Assembly (NCBI GenBank): GCA_964625225.1
Contig: CAZVAR010000003.1
Coordinates: 5,649-69,648, forward strand
Direction: 5' to 3'
Length of the DNA: 64,000 nt
Source: CAZVAR01 sp964625225
GTDB lineage: Bacteria > Pseudomonadota > Alphaproteobacteria > JAJUGE01
Part shown: positions 45,750 to 53,961 of the stretch, piece by piece
Layout: every line of letters starts with the position of its first letter
How positions within the stretch are numbered: position 1 is the first letter of the stretch
Program-made: the position numbers and the translations under genes
The notes under the pieces: generated by a model
Told to the model about the DNA's origin: nothing
The model's database searches: none
Seen by the model: only the letters and a program-made list of their open reading frames with translations

Positions 45750-45999
45750 ATCCGTTTCTCCTCCTTGTGAATGTTATCAGTGGTGTTCCCTTCCAGATGG
45801 GAACGGGCTTTCGGCCGGCGGCCCCCACTCGGGCGCCGAGACGATCCCGTCACCTGCATACCGGGCGGCGCGGTCAGCGGTCCCGGATCCCGGCGGCTCC
45901 GGTACGGGTTCGCCCCGATCCGTCGCACGCTGACCGCCCGACGCCATCCCCCTTTCCTCCACGTCGCCCGCGCCGGCCTACAGCTTTGCGCTATCCGCG

Positions 46000-47310
46000 C
46001 TACAGGATGATCGACGGCAGCCAAGTGGCAATCCAGGGAAAGATCATGATCAGGATCATCCCCAGAATCAGCACCAGCGTGTAGGGGATCGTTGAACGGT
46101 AGATGTCGGCCATGGTGATGCCGCTCGGCACGATACCCTTGAGGTAGAAGAGGTTGAAGCCGAAGGGCGGCGTCTGATAGCCGATCTCCATGTTGATCAC
46201 GAAGAGGATGCCGAACCAGATCGGGTCGAAGCCGAGTGCCGACACCACCGGCAGGAACACCGGCAGCGTGATCAGCATGATGCCCACCGGGTCGAGCACC
46301 ATTCCCAGCAAGAGGAGAACCATCTGCATGAAGACGATGGTGCCCCAGGGTCCGCCGGGGATGTAGGCCATCAGGCCCTCGATGAAGGACTGCGCGCCCA
46401 TGCCCTGATACGCCGCGCTGAAGGCGTGCGCAGCGAAGAGGATCCACATGATCATGCCGGTGAGCTTGAACGTTCGCAGCAGGGACTCTCGCATGAGCGA
46501 CCAGGTCAATTGCCGGTGCAGCGCCGCCGAGATCATCGCTCCGAGCACGCCCATCGCCGCCGCCTCGGTAGGGGTCGCAAGCCCCAGCATGATCGAGCCG
46601 AGCACCATCACCACGATCCCGATCGGCAGGATCACCGACCGGAGGGAAGCCAACTTCTCCCCCCAGTCGCCGCGCTCCTCCTTCGGTAGAGCCGGTCCCA
46701 GCTCCGGCTGCAGCCAGCAGCGGATGGAGATGTAGACCGCGATCAGGAGCGCCAGCATCAAGCCCGGGACGACGCCGGCCGCGAAGAGCTTCCCTACCGA
46801 GACGCCGGTGATGAGCGCGTAGAGGATCATCAGCACGCTCGGCGGGATCAGGATGCCTAACCCGCCGCCAGCGCTGATGCAGCCGATCGCCAGCCGCTTG
46901 TCGTAGCCGCGCTCCAGCATCGCCGGCAGCGCGATGGTGCCCATGGTGACGACCGCGGCGCCGCTGATTCCCACCATGGCGGCGAATATGGTGCAGATGC
47001 CGACAGTGCCGATGGCCAAGCCGCCGCGCACCCCGCCCCACCACAAATGCATCATCCGATAGAGGTCTTTGGCGATGCCCGTTCGTTCCAGGAGCATCGC
47101 CATCAGTATGAACAGCGGGACCGCGACGATGGTGAAGCTGTTCATGCTTCCCCACATCTGCGAGGCCACCATGTAGAACGCCTCCGGCCCCCAGGTGAAG
47201 TAGAGGAAGATCACCGAGACGCCGCCGAGCACGAAAGCCAGCGGCAGGCCGAGCACGAGGAAAAGTACGAGCGCGCCGAAGAAGAGCAGCGTCAAGAGCT
47301 CGATACTCAT
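46000..47310 (-). CDS. dctM: TRAP transporter large permease
   Basis: A 436-residue DctM-type inner-membrane subunit with about 12 hydrophobic segments that carries out ion-driven uptake. Typical patches: VAVPLFILMAMLLERTGIAK, GISGAAVVTMGTIALPAML, GGGLGILIPPSVLMILYALI, LGLATPTEAAAMGVLGAMIS and NMEIGYQTPPFGFNLFYLKG. ATG 47310 overlaps the dctQ stop by 4 bases (ATGA). Confidence 0.95.
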   Translation of the reverse strand: MSIELLTLLFFGALVLFLVLGLPLAFVLGGVSVIFLYFTWGPEAFYMVASQMWGSMNSFTIVAVPLFILMAMLLERTGIAKDLYRMMHLWWGGVRGGLAIGTVGICTIFAAMVGISGAAVVTMGTIALPAMLERGYDKRLAIGCISAGGGLGILIPPSVLMILYALITGVSVGKLFAAGVVPGLMLALLIAVYISIRCWLQPELGPALPKEERGDWGEKLASLRSVILPIGIVVMVLGSIMLGLATPTEAAAMGVLGAMISAALHRQLTWSLMRESLLRTFKLTGMIMWILFAAHAFSAAYQGMGAQSFIEGLMAYIPGGPWGTIVFMQMVLLLLGMVLDPVGIMLITLPVFLPVVSALGFDPIWFGILFVINMEIGYQTPPFGFNLFYLKGIVPSGITMADIYRSTIPYTLVLILGMILIMIFPWIATWLPSIIL

Positions 47311-47858
47311 GCCGCATCCTCCTCAGGCACATAGTGCCAGACCTGCCCCTGCGGCGACGCGACGCCGAGCGCGGTCAGGAGGTCCTGAAGGAACTTGACT
47401 GTGCCCTGCAGGAGCAGCAACACGGCTCCGACGGGAATCATGAGCTTTACCGGCCAGATCGGCGGATCCCAGGCCGATTGCGAACGCTCCCAGAACGATA
47501 TCGACTCGTATGCGAGCTCGGCCCCGAAATACAGAAGGGCGACCACAAAGGCAAAGAACAGGGCGGACGTGAAGACGTCGATCGTCGCCCTCGCTCTCGG
47601 GGAGAAGCGGGAATAGAGCAGGTCCACGTTGACATGGCCGTAATGCGCCATGACGTAGCCGCCCGAAAGCACAGCGTAGACGCCGAACAGCATCTGCGCG
47701 AGTTCGTTCGTCCACACTTTCGGAGCGCCGAGCAAGTATCGGGTGGCGACCTCCGCGACCAGGAGCGCGAAGATGGCCAGAAGCAGGTAGGAAACCCATC
47801 GTCCCAGCCAGTCGTTGAGCCGCGTGATGCCGCGCATAACCGCGTAAAGTCCGCGCAT
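47307..47858 (-). CDS. dctQ: TRAP transporter small permease
   Basis: A 183-residue DctQ-type subunit with four membrane segments: YLLLAIFALLVAEVATRYLL, TNELAQMLFGVYAVLSGGYV, the HVNVDLLYSRFSPRARATID loop typical of DctQ, FFAFVVALLYFGAELAY, and PVKLMIPVGAVLLLLQGTVK. It is the first gene of the dctQ-dctM-dctP run. Confidence 0.92.
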   Translation of the reverse strand: MRGLYAVMRGITRLNDWLGRWVSYLLLAIFALLVAEVATRYLLGAPKVWTNELAQMLFGVYAVLSGGYVMAHYGHVNVDLLYSRFSPRARATIDVFTSALFFAFVVALLYFGAELAYESISFWERSQSAWDPPIWPVKLMIPVGAVLLLLQGTVKFLQDLLTALGVASPQGQVWHYVPEEDAA

Positions 47859-48094
47859 GCCCGCTTTGCCTCCCCTAAGAAGTCACGCCCCAGGGAAGGG
47901 AGTCTACGCTGCCGTTGCTTGACCTGTCATCCGTTAGCGACAGCAGCGTCTTTCCGACTTCGGCGCATACACCCCGGGGACCGTCGACCCAGCGCTGCCG
48001 GACCGCCAGGCGCCGTTAGGATCAGGCCTCGATTTGGTCCAGAAGACATGGCGCCGACAGTGGGAAGAGCCGCTGCGGAGAGGAAGGGCCGGGG

Positions 48095-48285
48095 TCGAGC
48101 ACAGTGGGACGGGGCGTCCCGTAAGATCGGTTATGGCCCGGACTTCAGTGATTTAAGCGCCGCGCGCGGAGCCGATCGCCCATATCTTCCCCCTCCCCTT
48201 TGCCGCCATGCGCCGGGCGGTGCGCCTTGACGTAGATGGAGTCGATCGCGGCCGTGCTCTCGGGCTGGCTCTTCGCCAGCCGCAG
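48095..48285 (-). mobile_element. IS5-type transposase internal relic
   Basis: The minus strand reads SQPESTAAIDSIYVKAHRPA then HGGKGE, matching the DDE-region consensus (IDS-YVKAHR-A-GGKGG) of small IS5-group transposases. It continues after a one-base shift as AIGSARGA, a TAA, then ITEVRAITDLTGRPVPL, matching AIGRSRGG-TTKIHA-TD--GRPV-L. A stop lies just upstream too. So it is a decayed internal fragment of about 60 codons with at least one frameshift and two stops. Confidence 0.7.
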
Positions 48286-48294
48286 CCTGACGCC

Positions 48295-48480
48295 GCTCGG
48301 GCGTCATCGCTCGACCGGTACCGACCGCTCATTCCCGCCTCCGCATCTCGAGTGGAGCCGGAGACCCGCACTTCCGGCACTGGTTCAATGGCCTGAAAGG
48401 GCGTCGACTCTAGTGGGCGGTTCGTACCCGCTATGACCGGACCGAGGGACACCGACGCGTGCACCGCCGGAACCTCTTCG
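48295..48480 (+). mobile_element. IS5-type transposase C-terminal relic, opposite orientation
   Basis: On the + strand LIPASASRVEPETRTSGTGS, then in another frame FRHWFNGLKGRRL, a TAG, and AVRTRYDRTEGH resemble the C-terminal IPSRSNR-EPR...ERFFNRLK-FRR-ATRYDK region of IS5-type transposases. Frameshifts and a stop are needed. It faces the relic at 48095-48285, so the two pieces come from inverted copies or from an inversion. Confidence 0.5.
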
Positions 48481-48570
48481 GTGGCTTGCCGCCATCTCGT
48501 TTCGTAACATGTTTCGAGGACAGTTGACGCCGGAACCAAGAGTTCATCTACGAACGCGTCGGAGCGCTCA

Positions 48571-48999
48571 ATGACAGGGGAGGGGGCCGTAGTGGGAAAT
48601 CCACGCCTGCTGGCGATCGATGACGAGCCGGAGATCGGCAAGCTGATCAGCATCGTTGCCCACCGCTCCGGATTTGATGTGCAGGTGACGACAGATCCCA
48701 GAACGTTTCAGGCGACATATCGGGCGTGGCGGCCCGATTTCGTCGTGCTCGATCTCGGCATTCCGGGAATCGACGGGGTCGAACTGCTGCGCTTCCTGCG
48801 CGAGGAACACGGCCGTTCAGGCATTCTCCTCGTGAGTGGTATGGGGCAGAACATGCTCGAGGTTGTGAAGCACCTCGGCACCGCTTACGGATTGACCATC
48901 GCAGCTACTATCGCGAAGCCGTTCCGTGCCGCCGAACTCACGGCTGTTCTCGAAGAACTGCGGTCGACCCAGTTGTCCGGTGGCAGCCCATTGTCGTGA
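48571..48999 (+). CDS. Stand-alone receiver-domain response regulator
   Basis: A 142-residue single-domain receiver without output domain. Acidic pocket D17-D18-E19 (AIDDEPEIG), phospho-acceptor D61 in VVLDLGIPG, Ser in LLVSGMG, and K116 in IAKPFRAAEL. It resembles the receiver part of the EAL protein at 8153 (for example LG-YGL...KPFR-A-L), so both may belong to one signalling subtype or share a kinase. ATG 48571 has GGAGCG upstream; GTG 48592 with a long G-rich ribosome site is an alternative. It is the only intact gene among transposase relics. Confidence 0.85.
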   Translation: MTGEGAVVGNPRLLAIDDEPEIGKLISIVAHRSGFDVQVTTDPRTFQATYRAWRPDFVVLDLGIPGIDGVELLRFLREEHGRSGILLVSGMGQNMLEVVKHLGTAYGLTIAATIAKPFRAAELTAVLEELRSTQLSGGSPLS

Positions 49000-49142
49000 C
49001 CGCCGTTGGTAAGCTGACTCCCGTCGCCGATCGAGAACCGACCAACCGATCATGAACGGGCGCGTCTCAGATAGCGTGACCGCTGACCTTTCTCCCTGGA
49101 GTGCTCTCGGTCCGAACCAACCTCCGTCGAACGGAGACGGAG

Positions 49143-49365
49143 ATGAAGAACAACCGCTTCAGAGAAGGGCAAGTCATCGCGTGCTGACGGAGCGTCGAAT
49201 GACAGAGCGGTGCCGTAAGCACGGGAGTCGTGACGCGGCATCCGGCACTTCGCGTAAGCGGCGACGGCGACGTGGCGATGTCGGGGGACCAAACGGTTGA
49301 AGGCGCTGAAGAAAGACAGTGCCTGTCTGAAGACGCTTCTGGCCGCACAGCTGCCCCGCCCGGGC
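49143..49365 (+). mobile_element. IS3-family OrfA relic
   Basis: Starting at ATG 49143 the + strand reads MKNNRFREGQVIAC, matching the OrfA start MK-SRFTEEQIIAVL. A stop follows; in the next frame TERCRKHGSRDAA matches the helix-turn-helix CRKHGIS-ATF; a further shift gives RLKALKKDSACLKTLLAAQL, matching RLKALE-EN-RLKKLLAE of the leucine zipper. Three pieces in three frames in correct order show a decayed OrfA; OrfB is absent. Confidence 0.75.
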
Positions 49366-49377
49366 AGAAGGGACCAA

Positions 49378-49750
49378 CCGCCCGCCGTTCGGATCTCGTC
49401 CGCGTTCGCCGCAACGGCATCGGCCAGATCCGCATAGACCGGGCCGCGGTCCGCCGTCGGCACGATTCCGAGGATCCGCCCGTCGCCGACGTTTGCCGGC
49501 GTGCTGGCGATCTTCCGCACGATCTCGCCGTCCCGGTCCGCCGCACCATGAGCCTTGCACCCCTGGATCGGCGCCTTGCGGTGGTGCCGCACCCAGCGGA
49601 CCCTCATCATCCTTGGGCGGTGCCGGGGGGATCGCGGTGGCGCTGACGCGCGTGCCGGCCGCGACGACGCCCCCGAGATCGGGCCGGTCGGTCACGGCCG
49701 CGAACAGCGCATCGAACCCGTCCGGTACTGCCTAGACTTGAGCCGCCGCA
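49378..49750 (-). mobile_element. IS5-type transposase relic
   Basis: The minus strand reads GFDALFAAVTDRPDLGGVVA, then a shift near 49610 and VRWVRHHRKAPIQGCKAHGA then ADRDGEIVRKIASTPANVGD and PVYADLADAVAANAD. This matches IS5-group transposases (ARW-KK-GK--FGYK-H-AVD-DGLIR---TPANVHD...VYADKAY). At least one frameshift; both ends missing. It is cut off where the IS3 relic ends. Different subgroup from the relic at 48095. Confidence 0.68.
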
Positions 49751-49868
49751 GGATCTCAGGCCGGGCAACCCGGTCCACTCGACTGGTACCCACTAGGTAC
49801 GCATGGACAGGAGACGGAAAAGCGGCAGCACGCACCTTGACCCAAGTGTTTGCCGCCGCTGGGAAACT

Positions 49869-49944
<76 letters not shown>

Positions 49945-49998
49945 GCCACGGCGGCACGGGATAACAGAGCGACGGTCGTTTGTCGAGACCCGGTTGTC

Positions 49999-51150
49999 CT
50001 ATTCGGGACCGCCCGAACCGTGGGCGATCCTCACCTCGCGGTGGGCTCCCACGCTCAGGACGAGTCCGAGTCCCAACTGCACCGTCAGCATCGCCGTGCC
50101 GCCGTAAGATATAAGCGGCAACGGCACGCCGACCACCGGTAAAATGCCCATCACCATGCCGACATTGATGAAGACGTAGAAGAACAGCGTGCAGCCCATA
50201 CCGATCGCCAACAAACGGCCGAACTGATTCGGGCTGCGCAGACCGATGCCGAAGCATACCGCGATCACGATGGCATAAAGCGCCAGCACGAAGAGGCAGC
50301 CCATCATCCCGAACTCCTCCGCCAGCATCGTGAAGATGAAGTCCGTCTGCTTCTCCGGCAGAAAATCGAGCTGGCTCTGCGTCCCGTTCAGAAAGCCCTT
50401 GCCGAACATGCCGCCGGAGCCCAGGGCGATCTTCGATTGCGTGATGTGATAGCCGGCTCCGAGCGGGTCGTGGCCCGGATCGAGGAAAGTCAGGACACGG
50501 CGGCGCTGATAGTCGTGCAGCATATTCCACGCGATCGGGACCATCGCGCCCGCCGCGAGCCCGGCAGCAAAGAACCTCCAGATCGCCACGCCGGCAAGGA
50601 AAAGCATCACGGCACCGCTGGCACTGATCATGACCGCGGTGCCGAGATCCGGCTGCTTCAGCACCAGTGCCACCGGCAATGCGATCATCACCAGGGGCGG
50701 CAACAGCCACAGGATGCGATTGACCTGGATTTCGTCGAGGGGATGGAAATAGCGGGCAAGCGCCAGTAGGAGCGCGATCTTTGCCAACTCCGACGGTTGG
50801 AGCGAGATCGGACCCAAGTCCAGCCAGCGCTGCGCACCCATGCCGATGACGCCGGCCACTTCCACCCCGAGCAGCATGCCGAGCACAACGAAATAGAAGG
50901 CGTACGCGTAGCGAAACAGCAGGCCGACATCGACGACGGCGAGCGCGAGCATCAGGATCGCGCCGAAAGCAAAACGGACCATCTGCCGTCCCGCCCACGG
51001 CTCAAGACTGCCGTCAGCGGCGGAATACAGCATCGCGAAACCGATGCAGGCGATTAAGCCCACCACCAGAAGCAGGAGCCAATTGACCTGCCACAGCTTC
51101 GCTGCGAACCCGACCGATGATCCGCCTGGTCTCGGCATCCCTGCGGACAC
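49999..51150 (-). CDS. rodA: Rod shape-determining protein RodA
   Basis: RodA is the SEDS glycosyltransferase that polymerises glycan strands with PBP2 during side-wall growth. The 383-residue membrane protein has about ten hydrophobic segments and the SEDS signatures QRWLDLGPISLQPSELAKIA, VLKQPDLGTAVMISASG, FLPEKQTDFIFTMLAEEFGM and GVPLPLISYGGTAMLT. GTG 51150 is the first start after the mrdA stop; ATG 51138 is also possible. It is the last gene of mreD-mrdA-rodA. Confidence 0.96.
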   Translation of the reverse strand: MSAGMPRPGGSSVGFAAKLWQVNWLLLLVVGLIACIGFAMLYSAADGSLEPWAGRQMVRFAFGAILMLALAVVDVGLLFRYAYAFYFVVLGMLLGVEVAGVIGMGAQRWLDLGPISLQPSELAKIALLLALARYFHPLDEIQVNRILWLLPPLVMIALPVALVLKQPDLGTAVMISASGAVMLFLAGVAIWRFFAAGLAAGAMVPIAWNMLHDYQRRRVLTFLDPGHDPLGAGYHITQSKIALGSGGMFGKGFLNGTQSQLDFLPEKQTDFIFTMLAEEFGMMGCLFVLALYAIVIAVCFGIGLRSPNQFGRLLAIGMGCTLFFYVFINVGMVMGILPVVGVPLPLISYGGTAMLTVQLGLGLVLSVGAHREVRIAHGSGGPE

Positions 51151-51153
51151 GGA

Positions 51154-53055
51154 TCAGATCTCGCTACGGCTGGCCAGGGCTGCGATCTGCGGTGCGATGT
51201 CGCTGACAAGCAGCATCGACGGAGCGTTTCGGGACGGATCGCGCTTCTGCGCCTCGAGCAGAATGTCGCGGGCAATCGGCGCTGCCACGGCGCCGCCGCC
51301 GCCGCCATGTTCGACGATGACCGAAACCGCATAGCGCGGCTGCGACAGGGGTGCATAGCCGACGAAAAGAGCGTGATCCCGCTCCTGCCGCTCCAAATCC
51401 GCGTTCTTCCGGATCCCGGCCCGCCGCTCCGCTGCGGTGATGCGCCGCACCTGCGAGGTTCCGGTCTTACCGCCCATCGCCATCTCCGGATCCTCGATGC
51501 GAGCGGCGCGGGCGGTTCCCCGCGCGCTCATGGTGACGCCGGCCATCGCCCGACCGATGATGCCGAGATGGTCGGACGGGATGCCCACCAGAGATGTTGT
51601 CGGCATCCGATCGGGAAGCAGCCGTCCGTCCCGGCCGATGGCCCGGGTCAGGGTCGGCCGAATCGCGCGGCCCCCATTGACCAGGCGCGCCGTCATCACG
51701 GCGAGTTGCAACGGCGTAGCGAGCACATAGCCTTGCCCGATCCCGGCGATCAAGGTTTCGCCGATCAGCCAGGGCTTTCCGGTCGCGGCTCGCTTCCATG
51801 CGCGCGTCGGCACCAGCCCTTCTCGCTCGTTCGGCAACTCAATCCCGAGCCGCACACCCACCCCGAGCCGCTGTGCCATCTCGGCAATGCGGTCGATACC
51901 GACCCGGCGGGCCATCTCGTAGAAATAGACATCACAGGATTCGACGATGGCCTTGTGCATGTCGACGGCGCCGTGGCCGCCACGGCGCCAGCAGTGGAAC
52001 TTGCCGTCCCCCAGGGAGAGGCTGCCGCTGCAGAACACCGTCTGAGTGGGATTGAGGCCGGTCTCAAGCGCCGCCAGGGCGGTAACCATCTTGAAGGTCG
52101 ACCCCGGGGCATACTGGCCGGCGACGGCCTTGTTGCTCAGTGGCGCCCGCGGATCCGAAATCAGGGCACGCCAATCCTTGATCGAAATGCCGCCGGGAAA
52201 CGGGTTCGGATCGTAGGACGGCCGTGAAACCATCGCGAGAATCTCGCCCGTGAGGACGTCAATGACGACTGCGGCGCCGGTCTCCTCGCCGAAGCGCTCC
52301 GCCGAGAAGCGCTGCAGCTCCGTGTCGATCGTCAACATCAACTCTCGGCCGGGATGCCCCTCGACCCGCCGAAGTTCGCGGATAACCCGGCCGACGGCAT
52401 TGACCTCCACCTCGCTGATACCAGCCCTGCCGCGGAGCACCGCTTCGTGCGCCTTCTCGATGCCCGCCTTGCCGATGCGGAAATCGGGCAGGGTCAAGAG
52501 CGGATCGCCGGTGAGATCGTCTTCCGAGGCGGCCCCGACATAACCGACGACATGGGCGGTCGTAGCGCCTTCAGGATAGACACGGCGGGGCACCATATCG
52601 ATCTGAACGCCGGGCAGATCCGGCGCATGGACCGCAATGCGGGCGATCTCGTCCCAGGACAGATCCTCCAGCACCGGAATCGGATTGAACGCGCGACTGC
52701 GCTGGGCAGTCCGGAGCACCCGCTGTCGATCGCGATCAGGCAACGCAACGAGCTTGCCCAGCGCAGCCAGGATCCGGTCCAGGTCGCCGGCCTGCTCCGG
52801 GACAATCACGACCCGATAGCTCTGGCGGTTGATTGCCAGCGGCACACCGAACCGGTCGACGATCACCCCGCGTTCCGGCGGCAACAACCGAGGACTGACG
52901 CGGTTCTCCTCGGCGAGCGTCGCATACCGCTCCGCCTGGGTCACCTGGAGCTGATACATTCGACCGGCGAGGAGCCCGAACGCCGCGAACTGCCCGCCGG
53001 CGACGAGAAGGGCGCGCCGTGTCAGGATCCGATACCGTTTCTGTTCGCGGCGCAT
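51154..53055 (-). CDS. mrdA: Penicillin-binding protein 2
   Basis: Transpeptidase of the elongasome. The 633-residue class B PBP has a basic cytoplasmic start, one membrane anchor (about 14-31), a dimerisation domain from RLLPPERGVIVDRFG, and the transpeptidase domain with catalytic S319 and K322 (APGSTFK), SCD at 373-375 and KTGT at 530-533. Normal length. Its stop lies 3 bases from the rodA start and its start 4 bases from the mreD stop. Confidence 0.97.
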   Translation of the reverse strand: MRREQKRYRILTRRALLVAGGQFAAFGLLAGRMYQLQVTQAERYATLAEENRVSPRLLPPERGVIVDRFGVPLAINRQSYRVVIVPEQAGDLDRILAALGKLVALPDRDRQRVLRTAQRSRAFNPIPVLEDLSWDEIARIAVHAPDLPGVQIDMVPRRVYPEGATTAHVVGYVGAASEDDLTGDPLLTLPDFRIGKAGIEKAHEAVLRGRAGISEVEVNAVGRVIRELRRVEGHPGRELMLTIDTELQRFSAERFGEETGAAVVIDVLTGEILAMVSRPSYDPNPFPGGISIKDWRALISDPRAPLSNKAVAGQYAPGSTFKMVTALAALETGLNPTQTVFCSGSLSLGDGKFHCWRRGGHGAVDMHKAIVESCDVYFYEMARRVGIDRIAEMAQRLGVGVRLGIELPNEREGLVPTRAWKRAATGKPWLIGETLIAGIGQGYVLATPLQLAVMTARLVNGGRAIRPTLTRAIGRDGRLLPDRMPTTSLVGIPSDHLGIIGRAMAGVTMSARGTARAARIEDPEMAMGGKTGTSQVRRITAAERRAGIRKNADLERQERDHALFVGYAPLSQPRYAVSVIVEHGGGGGAVAAPIARDILLEAQKRDPSRNAPSMLLVSDIAPQIAALASRSEI

Positions 53056-53059
53056 CGCG

Positions 53060-53578
53060 TCAGCCGAGCCTCAGCAGGCCGGCCCGCATCCAGCCGAAGA
53101 CCAGGCTGATCGCGGGATACAGGCAAATGTTGAGGAGATACTGTACCAGCAGCGGCTTCGGCCAGACCAGCGTGCCATGGTAAAGCGAGGCCAGCACCCA
53201 ACTCAGGGCGCCACTGGCGCCGGCCGCGACCGCGAACCCCCACCAGTCCACCACGAACGGCCCCCGCGCAAAGTGCCGACGCGCCTGTCCCACGATCATG
53301 CCGCGGACCAGCAGCAGCACAAGGGCATTGAGGCCAACCGGGCCGCCGCCGATCAGATCCTGGGCCAGTCCGAGACCGAACACCGCGAGCGGCGGCATCA
53401 GCTCCGGGCGGTGCACGCTCCAGTAATAGACGGCAGCGAGCGCGGGAAGCGGCGAAACCGGAGCCGCCCCGGGCACGGGCCAGGGCAGCATGCTCAACAC
53501 GAGCAGCGCCAATGTCGCTGCGAACGGCACGGCGCGACGACCGAGCAGATCGAGCCGCTGCCAGAATCCCGGGGCCAT
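53060..53578 (-). CDS. mreD: Rod shape-determining protein MreD
   Basis: A 172-residue inner-membrane protein with five to six hydrophobic segments, of the MreD family: PWPVPGAAPVSPLPALAAVY, HRPELMPPLAVFGLGLAQDL, IGGGPVGLNALVLLLVRGMI, the typical GLxxDLxxGxPxGLxA pattern. It helps anchor the wall-elongation complex. ATG 53578 starts the family N-terminus; the longer open frame is not conserved-looking. Unusually no mreC or mreB lies upstream; 384 bases away the divergent thi operon begins. Confidence 0.88.
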   Translation of the reverse strand: MAPGFWQRLDLLGRRAVPFAATLALLVLSMLPWPVPGAAPVSPLPALAAVYYWSVHRPELMPPLAVFGLGLAQDLIGGGPVGLNALVLLLVRGMIVGQARRHFARGPFVVDWWGFAVAAGASGALSWVLASLYHGTLVWPKPLLVQYLLNICLYPAISLVFGWMRAGLLRLG

Positions 53579-53872
53579 CAGGCGTGGTGATCGGACGACG
53601 GCGCGCGTCGGCAACCGTGTTCCGAGGATACCGGCAGGGCAACCTGGTCGGGGAGATCCTTCAAACACTCGCTCCGAGGGGTACAGCCGGCGGGTCGGGC
53701 GGGGCTCCGCCCGTCGCCTAGGCGAAACCATAACCGTCCGCGGATTGCAAGCGGACCGGAACCGGATCCCGGGTGGCGCCGCGCCAGCTGCCATGGCGCT
53801 CCGTGCAGCGCTGTGCGCCCTCGCTACCGAATTGACTTGCGTCGGCGCGGCGCAAGCCCAACATTCTTGAAC

Positions 53873-53955
53873 AGCCGCCGGGGTGTCGGCTCCTTTCGGG
53901 CCGGCTGAGATGATACCCGTCGAACTTGACCTGGGTAATGCCAGTGTAAGGAGCG
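53873..53955 (+). promoter_or_regulatory. TPP riboswitch (THI box)
   Basis: The conserved core is clear: GGGGTGTC, CTGAGATGATACCCGT, GAACTTGACCTGGGTAAT and CCAGTGTAAGGAG. The AAGGAG at 53948-53953 is both the 3' part of the aptamer and the ribosome site of thiO (8 bases before its ATG), so bound TPP should hide it and block translation directly. Confidence 0.95.
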
Positions 53956-53961
53956 TGCGAT

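Noticed and set aside
46001..47332. Long 594-codon frame overlapping dctM (45548-47332, minus)
   Set aside because: Out-of-frame, Arg/His-rich shadow; dctM frame has all membrane segments and family motifs.
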